This document shows positions 52,058 through 59,890 of a stretch of 64,000 nt of DNA, piece by piece. The notes under the pieces are model-generated. The model had not been told where the DNA came from. It was given only the letters and a program-made list of their open reading frames with translations, and made no database searches. A program made the translations under genes and the position numbers. Each line of letters begins with the position of its first letter. The first letter of the stretch is position 1. This stretch comes from Streptomyces caelestis (GTDB lineage Bacteria > Actinomycetota > Actinomycetes > Streptomycetales > Streptomycetaceae): the NCBI RefSeq assembly GCF_014205255.1, contig NZ_JACHNE010000001.1, positions 620,001-684,000 on the forward strand, read 5' to 3'.

Positions 52058-52810
52058 GAGCCGACCGCCGGGCGCAGCCGGAGCCCCTGCATGCCACCGT
52101 CGACGGCCAGGGAGATGCCGGTGACGGACGCCGCGGCGGGGCTCGCCAGGTAGACCACGGCCGCCGCCACCTCGTCCGCGGTGACCAGGCGGCGGGGGCT
52201 GGCGTGTGTCGAGGGCGGCGCGTTCCGCCTTCGGGTCGTCCGCGGCGTCCAGGAGCCGGGTCACCCAGGGGGTGTCGGCGGTGCCGGGGCTGACGCAGTT
52301 GACGCGGATGCCCTCACGGACATGGTCCGCGGCCATCGCCAGGGTCAGCGACAGCACCGCACCCTTGCTCGCGGAGTACAGGGCGCGCTGGGGGAGGCCC
52401 GCGGTGGCCGCGACGGAGCATGTGTTGACGACCGCCGCGTGCGACGAGCGCCGCAGATACGGCAGAGCGGCGCGGGTGGTGCGCACCGTTCCGAGGAGGT
52501 TGACGTCGAGGACGCGGTGCCACTCGTCGTCGGGGTTGTCCTCGACGGTACCGACGGCGCCGATGCCCGCGTTGTTGACCAGGATGTCCAGGCCGCCGAG
52601 CTGCTCGGCAGCGGCGTCCACGGCGACACGTACCGAGGCGTCGTCGGCGAGGTCGGCCTTGAGGGCGATGAGCGGCTCGGGGGCACCGGAGGGGTCGAGG
52701 TCGATGACGGCCACCGTGGCGCCGTGCTCGGCCGGCATCAGGGACGTGGCCAGCCCGATCCCGGACGCGCCGCCGGTGACGACGGCCTTGAGTCCTGACA
52801 GGCCGCTCAT
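52054..52810 (-). pseudogene. Frameshifted SDR of the deoxysugar pathway
   Basis: From ATG 52810 the frame gives GGASGIG, NNAG and YSASKGA, a classical SDR likely to act as 2-keto-3-deoxy-sugar-acid dehydrogenase. After RAALDTRQP it becomes nonsense; deleting one base from the five Gs at 52194-52198 restores RRLVTADEVAAAVVYLASPA, SVTGISLAVDGGM and a stop that overlaps the next start. The gene is therefore broken by a single homopolymer base or misread there. An in-frame TTG ten bases upstream has a better-spaced AAAGG site. Confidence 0.85.
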
Positions 52811-52830
52811 GCTGCTCAAAGGGGTGCCTT

Positions 52831-53681
52831 TCACGCTTGGGCGAAGGTCTGGCGCTGGGCGCCGAGGCCGTCGATGGCGAGCTCGACGGTGTCGCCGGGG
52901 CGGAGGTAGGGGGCGCCGGGGAGACCGAGGGCCACGCCCGCAGGAGTACCGGTGTTGATCACGTCGCCCGGTTCCAAAACCATGTACTGGCTCAGGTACG
53001 ACACGAGGTGGTCGACCGGGAAGATCATGCCGCCGGCATGCCCCTCTTGCCGTTTCACGCCGTTGACGCTCAGGTGCAGGGCGAGGTTCTGCGAGTCGCC
53101 GATCTCGTCGGCGGTGACGAGCCAGGGGCCGAGCGGGTTGAAGGTCTCGCAGGACTTGCCCAGGTCCCACTGGGACGAGTACTCCAGCTGGAACTCGCGC
53201 TCGGAGACGTCGTGGCTGACCGCGTATCCCGCGATCACGGCCCGCGCGGCCCCGGGGCCGTCGAGGTAGCGGGCCCGTCGTCCGATGACGACCGCGAGTT
53301 CGACCTCCCAGTCGGTCTTCACGGAGCCGCGGGGAATCAGCACCTCGTCGTACGGGCCGACGACCGTGCCCGGGTCCTTCATGAAGACCACCGGACGCGC
53401 GGGGATCGCCGCACCGGTCTCGGCGGCGTGATCGCGGTAGTTCAGACCGACGCAGACGATCTTGCCGGGACGGGCGAGGGGGCGCCGATCCGCAGGCCGT
53501 CGGCGTCGAGCTCGGGCAGCTCCCCCGCCGTGACGGCCACGCGGGCCCGGTCGACTCCGCCCGAGGCCAGGAAGACGCCGTCGATGTCCGGCGTCACGGA
53601 GGACAGGTCCAGCAGCCGGCCGTCGTCGGTGCGGACGGCGGGACGCTCCTGTCCGGGGGCGCCGACTCGTAGAAGTCTCAC
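52831..53681 (-). pseudogene. Frameshifted fumarylacetoacetate hydrolase-family enzyme
   Basis: The N-terminal part (MRLLRVGAPGQERPAVRTDD ... DGLRIGAP) runs from a GTG at 53681; the C-terminal part (VVFMKDPGTVVGPYDEVLIP, TDWEVELAVVIG, DVSEREFQLEYS, FPVDHLVSYLSQYMVLEPGD) is in another frame. Adding one base to the five Gs at 53478-53482 joins them through LARPGKIVCVGLNYRDHAAE. The family cleaves or hydrates diketo acids; in L-fucose degradation it hydrolyses 2,4-diketo-3-deoxy-fuconate to pyruvate and lactate. Either a recent pseudogene or a homopolymer error. Confidence 0.85.
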
Positions 53682-54049
53682 TGGGCGTCTCCTTGCCGTG
53701 GGTGGTCGTCAGGTGGCTGCCGCCGAGGGGTCAGATGCCAGATCTCGGTCAGGTCCGACCAGTTGCCCCCGGTGCCGGTATCGGCCCAGGGCTCCTGACA
53801 GGGGCCGGTGAGCTTCCACCAGGCTTGGGTGGCCGCGTCGGCGCCGATCGCGGTCATGTCGGACTCGAAGTCGTCGCCGTGGTACTCGAAGTAGCCGAAC
53901 AGCGTGTTCTCGCGCAGAAAGATGCTGTAGTTGCGGATGTTCGCAGCCGTCAGCGCGGCCTCGACGCCCGGCCATACCTCGGAGTGCAGGCGCAGATACA
54001 GGTCACGGTGTTCCGGCCGCAGGCGGATCGTCTGGGCAACGCGTTTCAT
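53678..54049 (-). CDS. L-rhamnose mutarotase family protein
   Basis: 123 residues, start ATG 54049, stop overlapping the next gene's GTG (GTGA). The RhaM pattern is clear: QTIRLRPEHRDLYLRLHSEV, WPGVEAALTAANIRNYSIFL, FGYFEYHG, TGPCQEPWADTGTGGNWSDL. It interconverts anomers of a 6-deoxy sugar (L-rhamnose or L-fucose), speeding entry into the dehydrogenase step. The extra C-terminal tail (PRRQPPDDHPRQGDAQ) is unusual. Confidence 0.9.
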   Translation of the reverse strand: MKRVAQTIRLRPEHRDLYLRLHSEVWPGVEAALTAANIRNYSIFLRENTLFGYFEYHGDDFESDMTAIGADAATQAWWKLTGPCQEPWADTGTGGNWSDLTEIWHLTPRRQPPDDHPRQGDAQ

Positions 54050-54316
54050 CGGGTCCTTCCGGTGAGTGTGGGCCGCGTTGCCGGACAGCCCGGGTCGGGC
54101 GTGCCGTGCGACGCGTCGGTGAACGTTGCCCGGACGACATGCGGCTCGGGACGACCCCGACGTCAGGGGACGTCGGTTCAGCACGACGGTGGGGCGGGGG
54201 TTGCGACGCCCTGTCAGTACGCGGTACCGGCAGGGCGCCGAGCACGATCGACGACTCCCGTCCGTCTCGGCGCGCCATGGTGGACGGATGAGTCACCGGG
54301 GAGGGGTGGCTGCCCC

Positions 54317-55282
54317 TCACTCCTTCGTCGCGCCGGCGAGCATGCCGGACACGAGTGCGCGTTGGGAGAAGAGGAACACGATCAGAACGGGGACGATGGT
54401 CACCAGGGTGGCCAGGGCCAGTTCGGGCCGCATGATCGGGTTTCCCGTGCCGCTGGAGGTGTTGAACAGCGGTGAGGCGGCGAGCAGGTTGTTCAGCCCC
54501 ACCTGCGCCGGATATTGGGAGCTGTCGGGCAGCATCACGAACGGCAGGAAGAAGTTGTTCCAGTTGCCGACGAAGTTGAAGAAGCCGACCAGGGCGATCA
54601 CGGGCTTGGCCAGCGGCATCGCGATGAGGCGGAAGACCTGCCACTCCGAGCAGCCGTCGATGCGCGCCGCGGCCAGCAGGTCGGAGGGGACGTTGGAGGA
54701 GAAGTAGATGTAGGTGAGGTAGACCCCGAACGGGAAGAAGGAGAAGGGCAGGATGACCGACCAGATCGTGCCGTCCAGGTGCACGGCGTTCATGCCCAGG
54801 TACAGGGGCAGCACCATCGCGGCCGTCGGCATGAGCATCACGAGCATGGTGATGGTCAGCAGCATCCGTCGCCCGATGAACTGGGTGAGAGCCAGCGCGT
54901 ACCCGGCGGGGATCGACGTCACCAGGGTTATGGCCAGCGCGCCGAACGTGTAGAGCGCCGAGTTCAGCAGCCAGGTGAGGATGGCGCCGTCCTGGAACGC
55001 GTAGAGGTGGTGCCAGGCGTCGGCGACCGCGCCGGGAGAGCCGAAGGAGAACGGGTTGTCCCGCACGATCTGGCCGTCGGTCTTGGTCGGGGCCAGCAGG
55101 AGCCACACCACCGGCACACAGAAGAACAGCGCGGACAGGCCCATGACGATGAGCCAGGCCAGCCGGGCGGCCAGTGAGCTTGGGCGGCGCTTGCGGCGCA
55201 TGGGCTTCCTCGGGCTGGTGCGGGCGCCGGCGGTACGGGGCGGCGGGGTCCGGCGGGCTGTGGTCGTGGGAGCTGTGGTCAT
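54317..55282 (-). CDS. Sugar ABC transporter permease (MalG type)
   Basis: 321 residues with a 40-residue basic Pro/Thr-rich leader and six spans. EAA loop DLLAAARIDGCSEWQVFRLIAMPLA. Its start overlaps the stop of the partner permease. The 268 bases between it and the mutarotase gene contain no gene. Confidence 0.94.
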   Translation of the reverse strand: MTTAPTTTARRTPPPRTAGARTSPRKPMRRKRRPSSLAARLAWLIVMGLSALFFCVPVVWLLLAPTKTDGQIVRDNPFSFGSPGAVADAWHHLYAFQDGAILTWLLNSALYTFGALAITLVTSIPAGYALALTQFIGRRMLLTITMLVMLMPTAAMVLPLYLGMNAVHLDGTIWSVILPFSFFPFGVYLTYIYFSSNVPSDLLAAARIDGCSEWQVFRLIAMPLAKPVIALVGFFNFVGNWNNFFLPFVMLPDSSQYPAQVGLNNLLAASPLFNTSSGTGNPIMRPELALATLVTIVPVLIVFLFSQRALVSGMLAGATKE

Positions 55283-56199
55283 CCTTCGTCCCTGTCGAAC
55301 AGGCCGGTACGGAAGACGACGAGCGCCGCGCAGGCGAGGCCCAGGATGAGGAGATCGACGGAGAGCGCCGCCGCGCCGTTGAAGTCGCCTGCCTGGAAGG
55401 CGTACTGGTAGGAGAGCTGGTTCGGTGACCAGCTGTCGGGGATCATGCCCCAGCTGGCGAGGGAGACCAGTTGCGGCTCGACGAAGAGCTGGGTGCCGGC
55501 CGCGAAAGCCAGGATCAGCATGTACGCGATCCACTTGGTGATCATCGGGATCTGGATGCGCAGGGCGATCTGGAGCGTGCTGGCGCCGTCGATGCGGGCG
55601 GCCTCCAGGATCTCGTCCGGGATGCTGTTGAGCGCGCCGTACATGACCACGATCCAGCCGCCGGCCCCGGTCCAGAAGGCGATGACGGTGAAGAGCACCG
55701 GCAGGTGACCGGGGGCGTTGACCTGGGCGAGGGTGTTCCAGCCGAAGCTCTTCAGCAGCCAGCCGACGGGACTGGCGGCCGGGTCGAGGAGGATCAGGAA
55801 GAGCAGTACGCTCGCCACCCCGGCGAGGGCACCCGGCAGGTAGAACAGGAACCGCAGGCTGGTGGAGGCCCTGCGCATGCGGCCGTGCAGCATCAGGGAG
55901 AGCAGCACCACCAGGATCATCAGGCTGGCCAGCCAGACCACCAGGTACAGGCCGATGTGGAGGAAGGCCGGACCGAAGCGGTAGTCGGTGAACGTCCGGG
56001 TGAAGTTGCCGAGCCCGACGAGCTGGTTGCGGGAGTTGGACAGCGCCAGCCACACCGCGTAACAGGTGGGCAGGACGCCGAAGGCGAGCAGGAGGAGGAC
56101 GTAGCCGGAGACGAAGACGTAGCCGGCGCGTCCGACCGGGTTGCGGGCGGAGCGGCCGCGTCGGCGGCCGCTGCGCTCCGTCGCCAGATGGGTGGTCAT
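55279..56199 (-). CDS. Sugar ABC transporter permease (MalF type)
   Basis: 306 residues, six spans, EAA loop EILEAARIDGASTLQIALRIQIPM. Begins 12 bases after the binding-protein stop and is coupled by ATGA overlap to the second permease. Confidence 0.94.
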   Translation of the reverse strand: MTTHLATERSGRRRGRSARNPVGRAGYVFVSGYVLLLLAFGVLPTCYAVWLALSNSRNQLVGLGNFTRTFTDYRFGPAFLHIGLYLVVWLASLMILVVLLSLMLHGRMRRASTSLRFLFYLPGALAGVASVLLFLILLDPAASPVGWLLKSFGWNTLAQVNAPGHLPVLFTVIAFWTGAGGWIVVMYGALNSIPDEILEAARIDGASTLQIALRIQIPMITKWIAYMLILAFAAGTQLFVEPQLVSLASWGMIPDSWSPNQLSYQYAFQAGDFNGAAALSVDLLILGLACAALVVFRTGLFDRDEG

Positions 56200-56211
56200 G
56201 GGTCCGCTTCG

Positions 56212-57576
56212 CTAGTCGACGGTGTAGCCGAGGGACTTGGCCTTGTCGGTGATGGCCGTCTGCCAGGTGTCCAGGGTGTCGGTGAGGGTCTTGCCGGAGT
56301 TCAGGGCGGGGACCACGGTGGAGGAGTAGATGGCTTCCTGGCTGTACTGGGTGGCGGCCCAGCCGGGCCAGATCAGTTCCGCGGATTCCTCGAAGACGGG
56401 GCCGACGTCCTCGGCAAAGTAGCCGGTCTTCTTCTGGTTGGCGAGCCAGGTGACCGCGGCCTTCTTGTACGCGGGGTAGGTGCCCGCGGTGCCCTGGTAG
56501 GCGTCGGAGGTCGTCATCCAGGTGACCAGGTCGGCGGCCGCCTTGAGGTTCTTGCTGTGGGAGGAGACGAACCACAGTCCGCCGCCGACGTTGCCGGTGT
56601 AGTTCTTGGCGTCGCCCTCGAATTTCGGCGGGGATGCGGCGGCGATCTGTCCCTTGGGGGTCTTGAAGGTGGAGTTGAAGAGCACCTGGCCGAACCAGGA
56701 GGGGCCTGGGAGCATCAGGACCTTGCTCGCCTGGTTCTTGATGAAGCCGGCGCTGAAGACGGTGTCCTTGGAGACCGAGCCCTTGGCGATCAGGGTGTCG
56801 AGCAGCTTGGCCATCCGGGTGCACCTGGCATCTCGCAGGTCGACCTTGACCTTCTTGGCGCCGGTCGCCGTGCTGGCCGGGCACTGGCTCGCCCAGAAGT
56901 ACACCTCGGGGCTCCAGGCGTCCCCGGCGGTGCCGACCAGGTAGCCGGGGTGCTCCTCGGCGACCTTCTCGCCGAGAGCCTGGTACTCCTCCCAGGTGGT
57001 CGGGACGGGATACCCGAACTTGTCCATGAGGGCCTTGTTGTACCAGAGCACGTTCTGGGCCAGGTCGTTCCGGAGGCAGTAGGTGTTGCCGTTGAAGGTG
57101 CAGGGGTTCAGCGCGCCGTCCGCGAAGCCCTTCAACGTGGGCTGGGAGACCACGCCCTGGTTGACGGGCGCGGCATAGGGGGTCTTGCCCTGGGATGCCC
57201 AGCTGGCGTCGTTGACGTTGGCGCTGAAGGCGACGTCGGGCCACCCGCTGCCGGTCCGGTCGAACAGCTGGACCTTGGTCTGCAGGTCGTTGGCGCCGTT
57301 GGCGTCCCCGCTGTACGTGACGATCTTGATCTTCACGTCCGGGTGCGCCTTCTGGTACGCCTGCACACCGGGCACCCGGGCGGCGTCCGCCCAGACCGTG
57401 ATCTCACTGCCCTGCTGCTGAGCCACGGGCTCGAAGGCCGCCGGGGAGGAAGTCGCCGTGGGTGTGGGGTCCGCGCTGCCGCAGGCAGCGAGCACGAGCA
57501 GGGAGACGGCGCCCAGGACAGCGACGGCCTTGCGCCTGAGCCGGCGGCGGGAGGAAACCGGAACGTCGTCGTTCAT
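56212..57576 (-). CDS. Sugar ABC transporter substrate-binding lipoprotein
   Basis: 454 residues from ATG 57576, with lipobox LLVLAAC (Cys near residue 32). Family 1 binding-protein features: GSEITVWADAARVPGVQAYQ, DVAFSANVNDASWA, GLWFVSSHSKNLKAAADLVT, AELIWPGWAATQYSQEAIYS. It captures the sugar released outside the cell for the two permeases. The ATPase is again absent, implying a shared one. Confidence 0.94.
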   Translation of the reverse strand: MNDDVPVSSRRRLRRKAVAVLGAVSLLVLAACGSADPTPTATSSPAAFEPVAQQQGSEITVWADAARVPGVQAYQKAHPDVKIKIVTYSGDANGANDLQTKVQLFDRTGSGWPDVAFSANVNDASWASQGKTPYAAPVNQGVVSQPTLKGFADGALNPCTFNGNTYCLRNDLAQNVLWYNKALMDKFGYPVPTTWEEYQALGEKVAEEHPGYLVGTAGDAWSPEVYFWASQCPASTATGAKKVKVDLRDARCTRMAKLLDTLIAKGSVSKDTVFSAGFIKNQASKVLMLPGPSWFGQVLFNSTFKTPKGQIAAASPPKFEGDAKNYTGNVGGGLWFVSSHSKNLKAAADLVTWMTTSDAYQGTAGTYPAYKKAAVTWLANQKKTGYFAEDVGPVFEESAELIWPGWAATQYSQEAIYSSTVVPALNSGKTLTDTLDTWQTAITDKAKSLGYTVD

Positions 57577-57670
57577 GACTGACCTCAGATCTTGGGAAAG
57601 GACGCACAGCGGTGAGAGGCGCCGCGCTCGGGGTGTTCGAGACAGGCCGTCGGGCCTGGGGCTCCCGTCA

Positions 57671-58804
57671 TCAGGCCCGAGGCGGTGTGACGGTCTCCTT
57701 GTCGACGAATGCCTGAAGGGCGGGAGGGTAGTCCAGGCCCGCCGGAAGGGCGACGCCCGGACCGGTGGGGGCATGAACGAGGCCGTGGGCGTCGATGCCG
57801 CTCTCACGGCTGATGGGATTGCCCATGACCAGCGACTCGTAGTAGGTCGTGTTGGAAATGGCCATGCACAGGTGCCGGTTGGGGATCTCCGGCCCGTGCA
57901 CCTCGGCGCGCAGCCGGTAGGCGTCGGCGAGGTGGGCGGTGCGCATCGCGCCGGTGAAGCCGCCGCGCAGCTGGGTGGAGGCGCGGACTCCGAAGGTGGC
58001 GGCGCCGGCCTGGATGAAATCGGCCGAGTTCATGTGCGCCCCGTCGGAGGTCTCGGCCACGAGGAGGGGAACGGCCACCGCGTCGGCGAGGCGCTTGTAC
58101 GCGGTGACGCTGAACTCCCTCATCGGCTCCTCGTACCAGAGGTAGCCGGCGTCCGAGAGAGCGTGCCCGAGATGGATCGCGTCGGGGAGGTCGAAGCCCG
58201 CCGACCCGTCGAACATCAGCGGGACGTCATCCCCCACGTGCTCGCGCAAGGCCACCGACAGGCGGGCGTCGCGGCGGGCGTCACCCCAGGCGTGGAGCTT
58301 GATGGCGGGGTAGCCGAGCTCCAGGGCCTGGTCGGCGATGTCCAGGTACTCCTCGACCGAGGAGTAGGTGACGGTGGAGGCGTAGGCGGGTATCGAGGTG
58401 CGGTAACCGCCGAGGATCTGCCAGGTGGGCCGGTCGGCGAGTCGTCCGGCCAGGTCCCACAGCGCGGTGTCGACCAGTCCCAGCAGGTAGAGCGGTAGTT
58501 CCTCCGTGCGGTCCAGCTCCCACATGCGGTGCCAGAGCCATTCGCGCTGCAGGGGATCCTGCCCCACCAACTCCTTGCGCAGTATGCGGTCCAGCAGGTC
58601 CGCCAGGATGACACCGCTGCCCCGCCGAGGGGACATCGCCACCCCCTCGGCCCCTTCGTCCGTGCAGATGCGCAGCACCGCGGCCTCGCCCTCGGACGGG
58701 CTGCCCAGGAGCCCGTCCCGCCAGACGAAGGGCGGACTGACTCCCGGCACCCGCACCGGATGGCACTCGACCTCGGCAATGCGCACGGCTTGCACCCCTT
58801 GCAC
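57671..58804 (-). CDS. Enolase-superfamily sugar-acid dehydratase
   Basis: 377 residues of the mandelate racemase/muconate lactonizing group. Metal ligands appear in LMFDGSAGFD, WYEEPM and LVAETSDG; a KLHAWGD motif at the end of the second barrel strand and a later VHGPEIPN supply the catalytic base/His. Such enzymes dehydrate sugar acids (fuconate, galactonate, rhamnonate) to 2-keto-3-deoxy acids. It leads the leftward operon, divergent from the FadR regulator. Sugar identity is inferred from the other genes. Confidence 0.9.
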   Translation of the reverse strand: MQGVQAVRIAEVECHPVRVPGVSPPFVWRDGLLGSPSEGEAAVLRICTDEGAEGVAMSPRRGSGVILADLLDRILRKELVGQDPLQREWLWHRMWELDRTEELPLYLLGLVDTALWDLAGRLADRPTWQILGGYRTSIPAYASTVTYSSVEEYLDIADQALELGYPAIKLHAWGDARRDARLSVALREHVGDDVPLMFDGSAGFDLPDAIHLGHALSDAGYLWYEEPMREFSVTAYKRLADAVAVPLLVAETSDGAHMNSADFIQAGAATFGVRASTQLRGGFTGAMRTAHLADAYRLRAEVHGPEIPNRHLCMAISNTTYYESLVMGNPISRESGIDAHGLVHAPTGPGVALPAGLDYPPALQAFVDKETVTPPRA

Positions 58805-58829
58805 GGGAAGTACTGCTGCGAAATTTTCG

Positions 58830-58861
58830 TGTAACGTAAGTCGTCATACGAATGCTGTCAA
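58830..58861 (-). promoter_or_regulatory. Enolase-operon promoter with nested FadR-type operator
   Basis: On the minus strand TTGACA (58856-58861) and TACGTT (58833-58838) are 17 bp apart. A 24-bp element at 58830-58853 (starting ATTCGTATGACG on that strand) fills the spacer and contains CGT-ATG-ACG, fitting the GntR/FadR consensus GTNNNAC. It recurs at 59776-59799 with 21 of 24 bases identical. Confidence 0.8.
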
Positions 58862-58912
58862 GAAGTCCCGCGCAGTAGACTCGCCGCCATCCGCATCAGC
58901 AAAGGGGACCGC

Positions 58913-59680
58913 ATGGCCAAGGACAGCACCGGCGGGACGGGAGAGCCTCCCGTTCTCAAGCCCTGGCCCAAGCGTCCGGCCCGGCTGGCCCAGGCCGTCA
59001 TGGAGAGTCTCACCGACACGATCGTGTCGGGCGCCATCCCTCCAGGATCGACCCTGCCGGTCGAACCCGAGCTCTGCGAGACGTTCGGCGTCAGCCGCAT
59101 CACCGTCCGCGAGGCGGTCAAGTCCCTGGAGGCCAAGGGGCTGGTCCTGGCCCGGCAGGGCTACGGCACCACCGTCACCCCGCCCGAGGAATGGAACCTC
59201 CTCGACCCCGTCGTGCTCGCCGCGACCGTCCAGCATGACGACGAGCTCGTCGTCCTCGACCAGTTGGTCGACATCCGGTCGACGCTGGAAGCACAGATGA
59301 CAGCCCAGGCCGCGGAGCTGGCCACCGACGACGACCTGCGAGACATCGAGCGGCTGCTCGCCCGGCTCGACGAGGAGACAGCCTTCCCGGCACGCTTCAT
59401 CGAGACCGATGTGGCCTACCACGACCGGATCATGCAGGCATCCCACAACAGGCTCGGGCGTTCCATCATCCGGATCCTGCACGCCCAGGCGCGCACGACG
59501 TTCCTGTACAACGGCACTCCGGACGCGACCGCGTGCGAACGGGCCAACGCGGAGCACCGCGCAGTCGCCGAGCGGCTGCTGGCCCGGGACTCCGAGGGGG
59601 CCGCGCAAGCCATGGCGGCACACATCACGAGCGCTTGGAGCCGCCGCCGCGCGCCGAACGTCGGCTCGCCCGCCTCCTGA
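58913..59680 (+). CDS. FadR-subfamily GntR transcriptional regulator
   Basis: 255 residues: winged helix (GAIPPGSTLPVEPELCETFG, VSRITVREAVKSLEAKGLVL, RQGYGTTV) followed by an all-helical FCD effector domain with metal/ligand residues (FIETDVAYHDRIMQASHN, ANAEHRAVAERLL). It lies between two copies of the operator it probably binds and is expected to sense a sugar acid intermediate, repressing both the catabolic operon and the secreted enzyme gene in its absence. Confidence 0.93.
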   Translation: MAKDSTGGTGEPPVLKPWPKRPARLAQAVMESLTDTIVSGAIPPGSTLPVEPELCETFGVSRITVREAVKSLEAKGLVLARQGYGTTVTPPEEWNLLDPVVLAATVQHDDELVVLDQLVDIRSTLEAQMTAQAAELATDDDLRDIERLLARLDEETAFPARFIETDVAYHDRIMQASHNRLGRSIIRILHAQARTTFLYNGTPDATACERANAEHRAVAERLLARDSEGAAQAMAAHITSAWSRRRAPNVGSPAS

Positions 59681-59767
59681 GAGCACTCCCACCGACTCGC
59701 CCCCGAGCCAGACAGGCCGGGGGCGTTCGCATGTCTAGCTCCCGCCGAGCCGGCAGCGCGCGACCTA

Positions 59768-59799
59768 TTGACGAAATTCGTATGACGTCTAATGTTACA
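59768..59799 (+). promoter_or_regulatory. Promoter of the beta-helix enzyme with the same operator
   Basis: TTGACG (59768-59773) and TAATGT (59790-59795) are 16 bp apart. The 24-bp element at 59776-59799 begins ATTCGTATGACG and overlaps the spacer and -10 box exactly as in the enolase promoter, here in rightward orientation. Confidence 0.8.
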
Positions 59800-59890
59800 T
59801 CGCTCTTACCCCTTCCTCCTCTTGCCGCTGGGCTCTCCCCTGCCCGCCCACGCACACCACGGGCCCCCTGAACCTCCCGGAAGGTGTCAC

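Noticed and set aside
55471..57582. A 703-codon open frame opposite the sugar permease and binding protein
   Set aside because: Antisense artefact of G+C bias; the minus strand encodes recognisable transporter parts.
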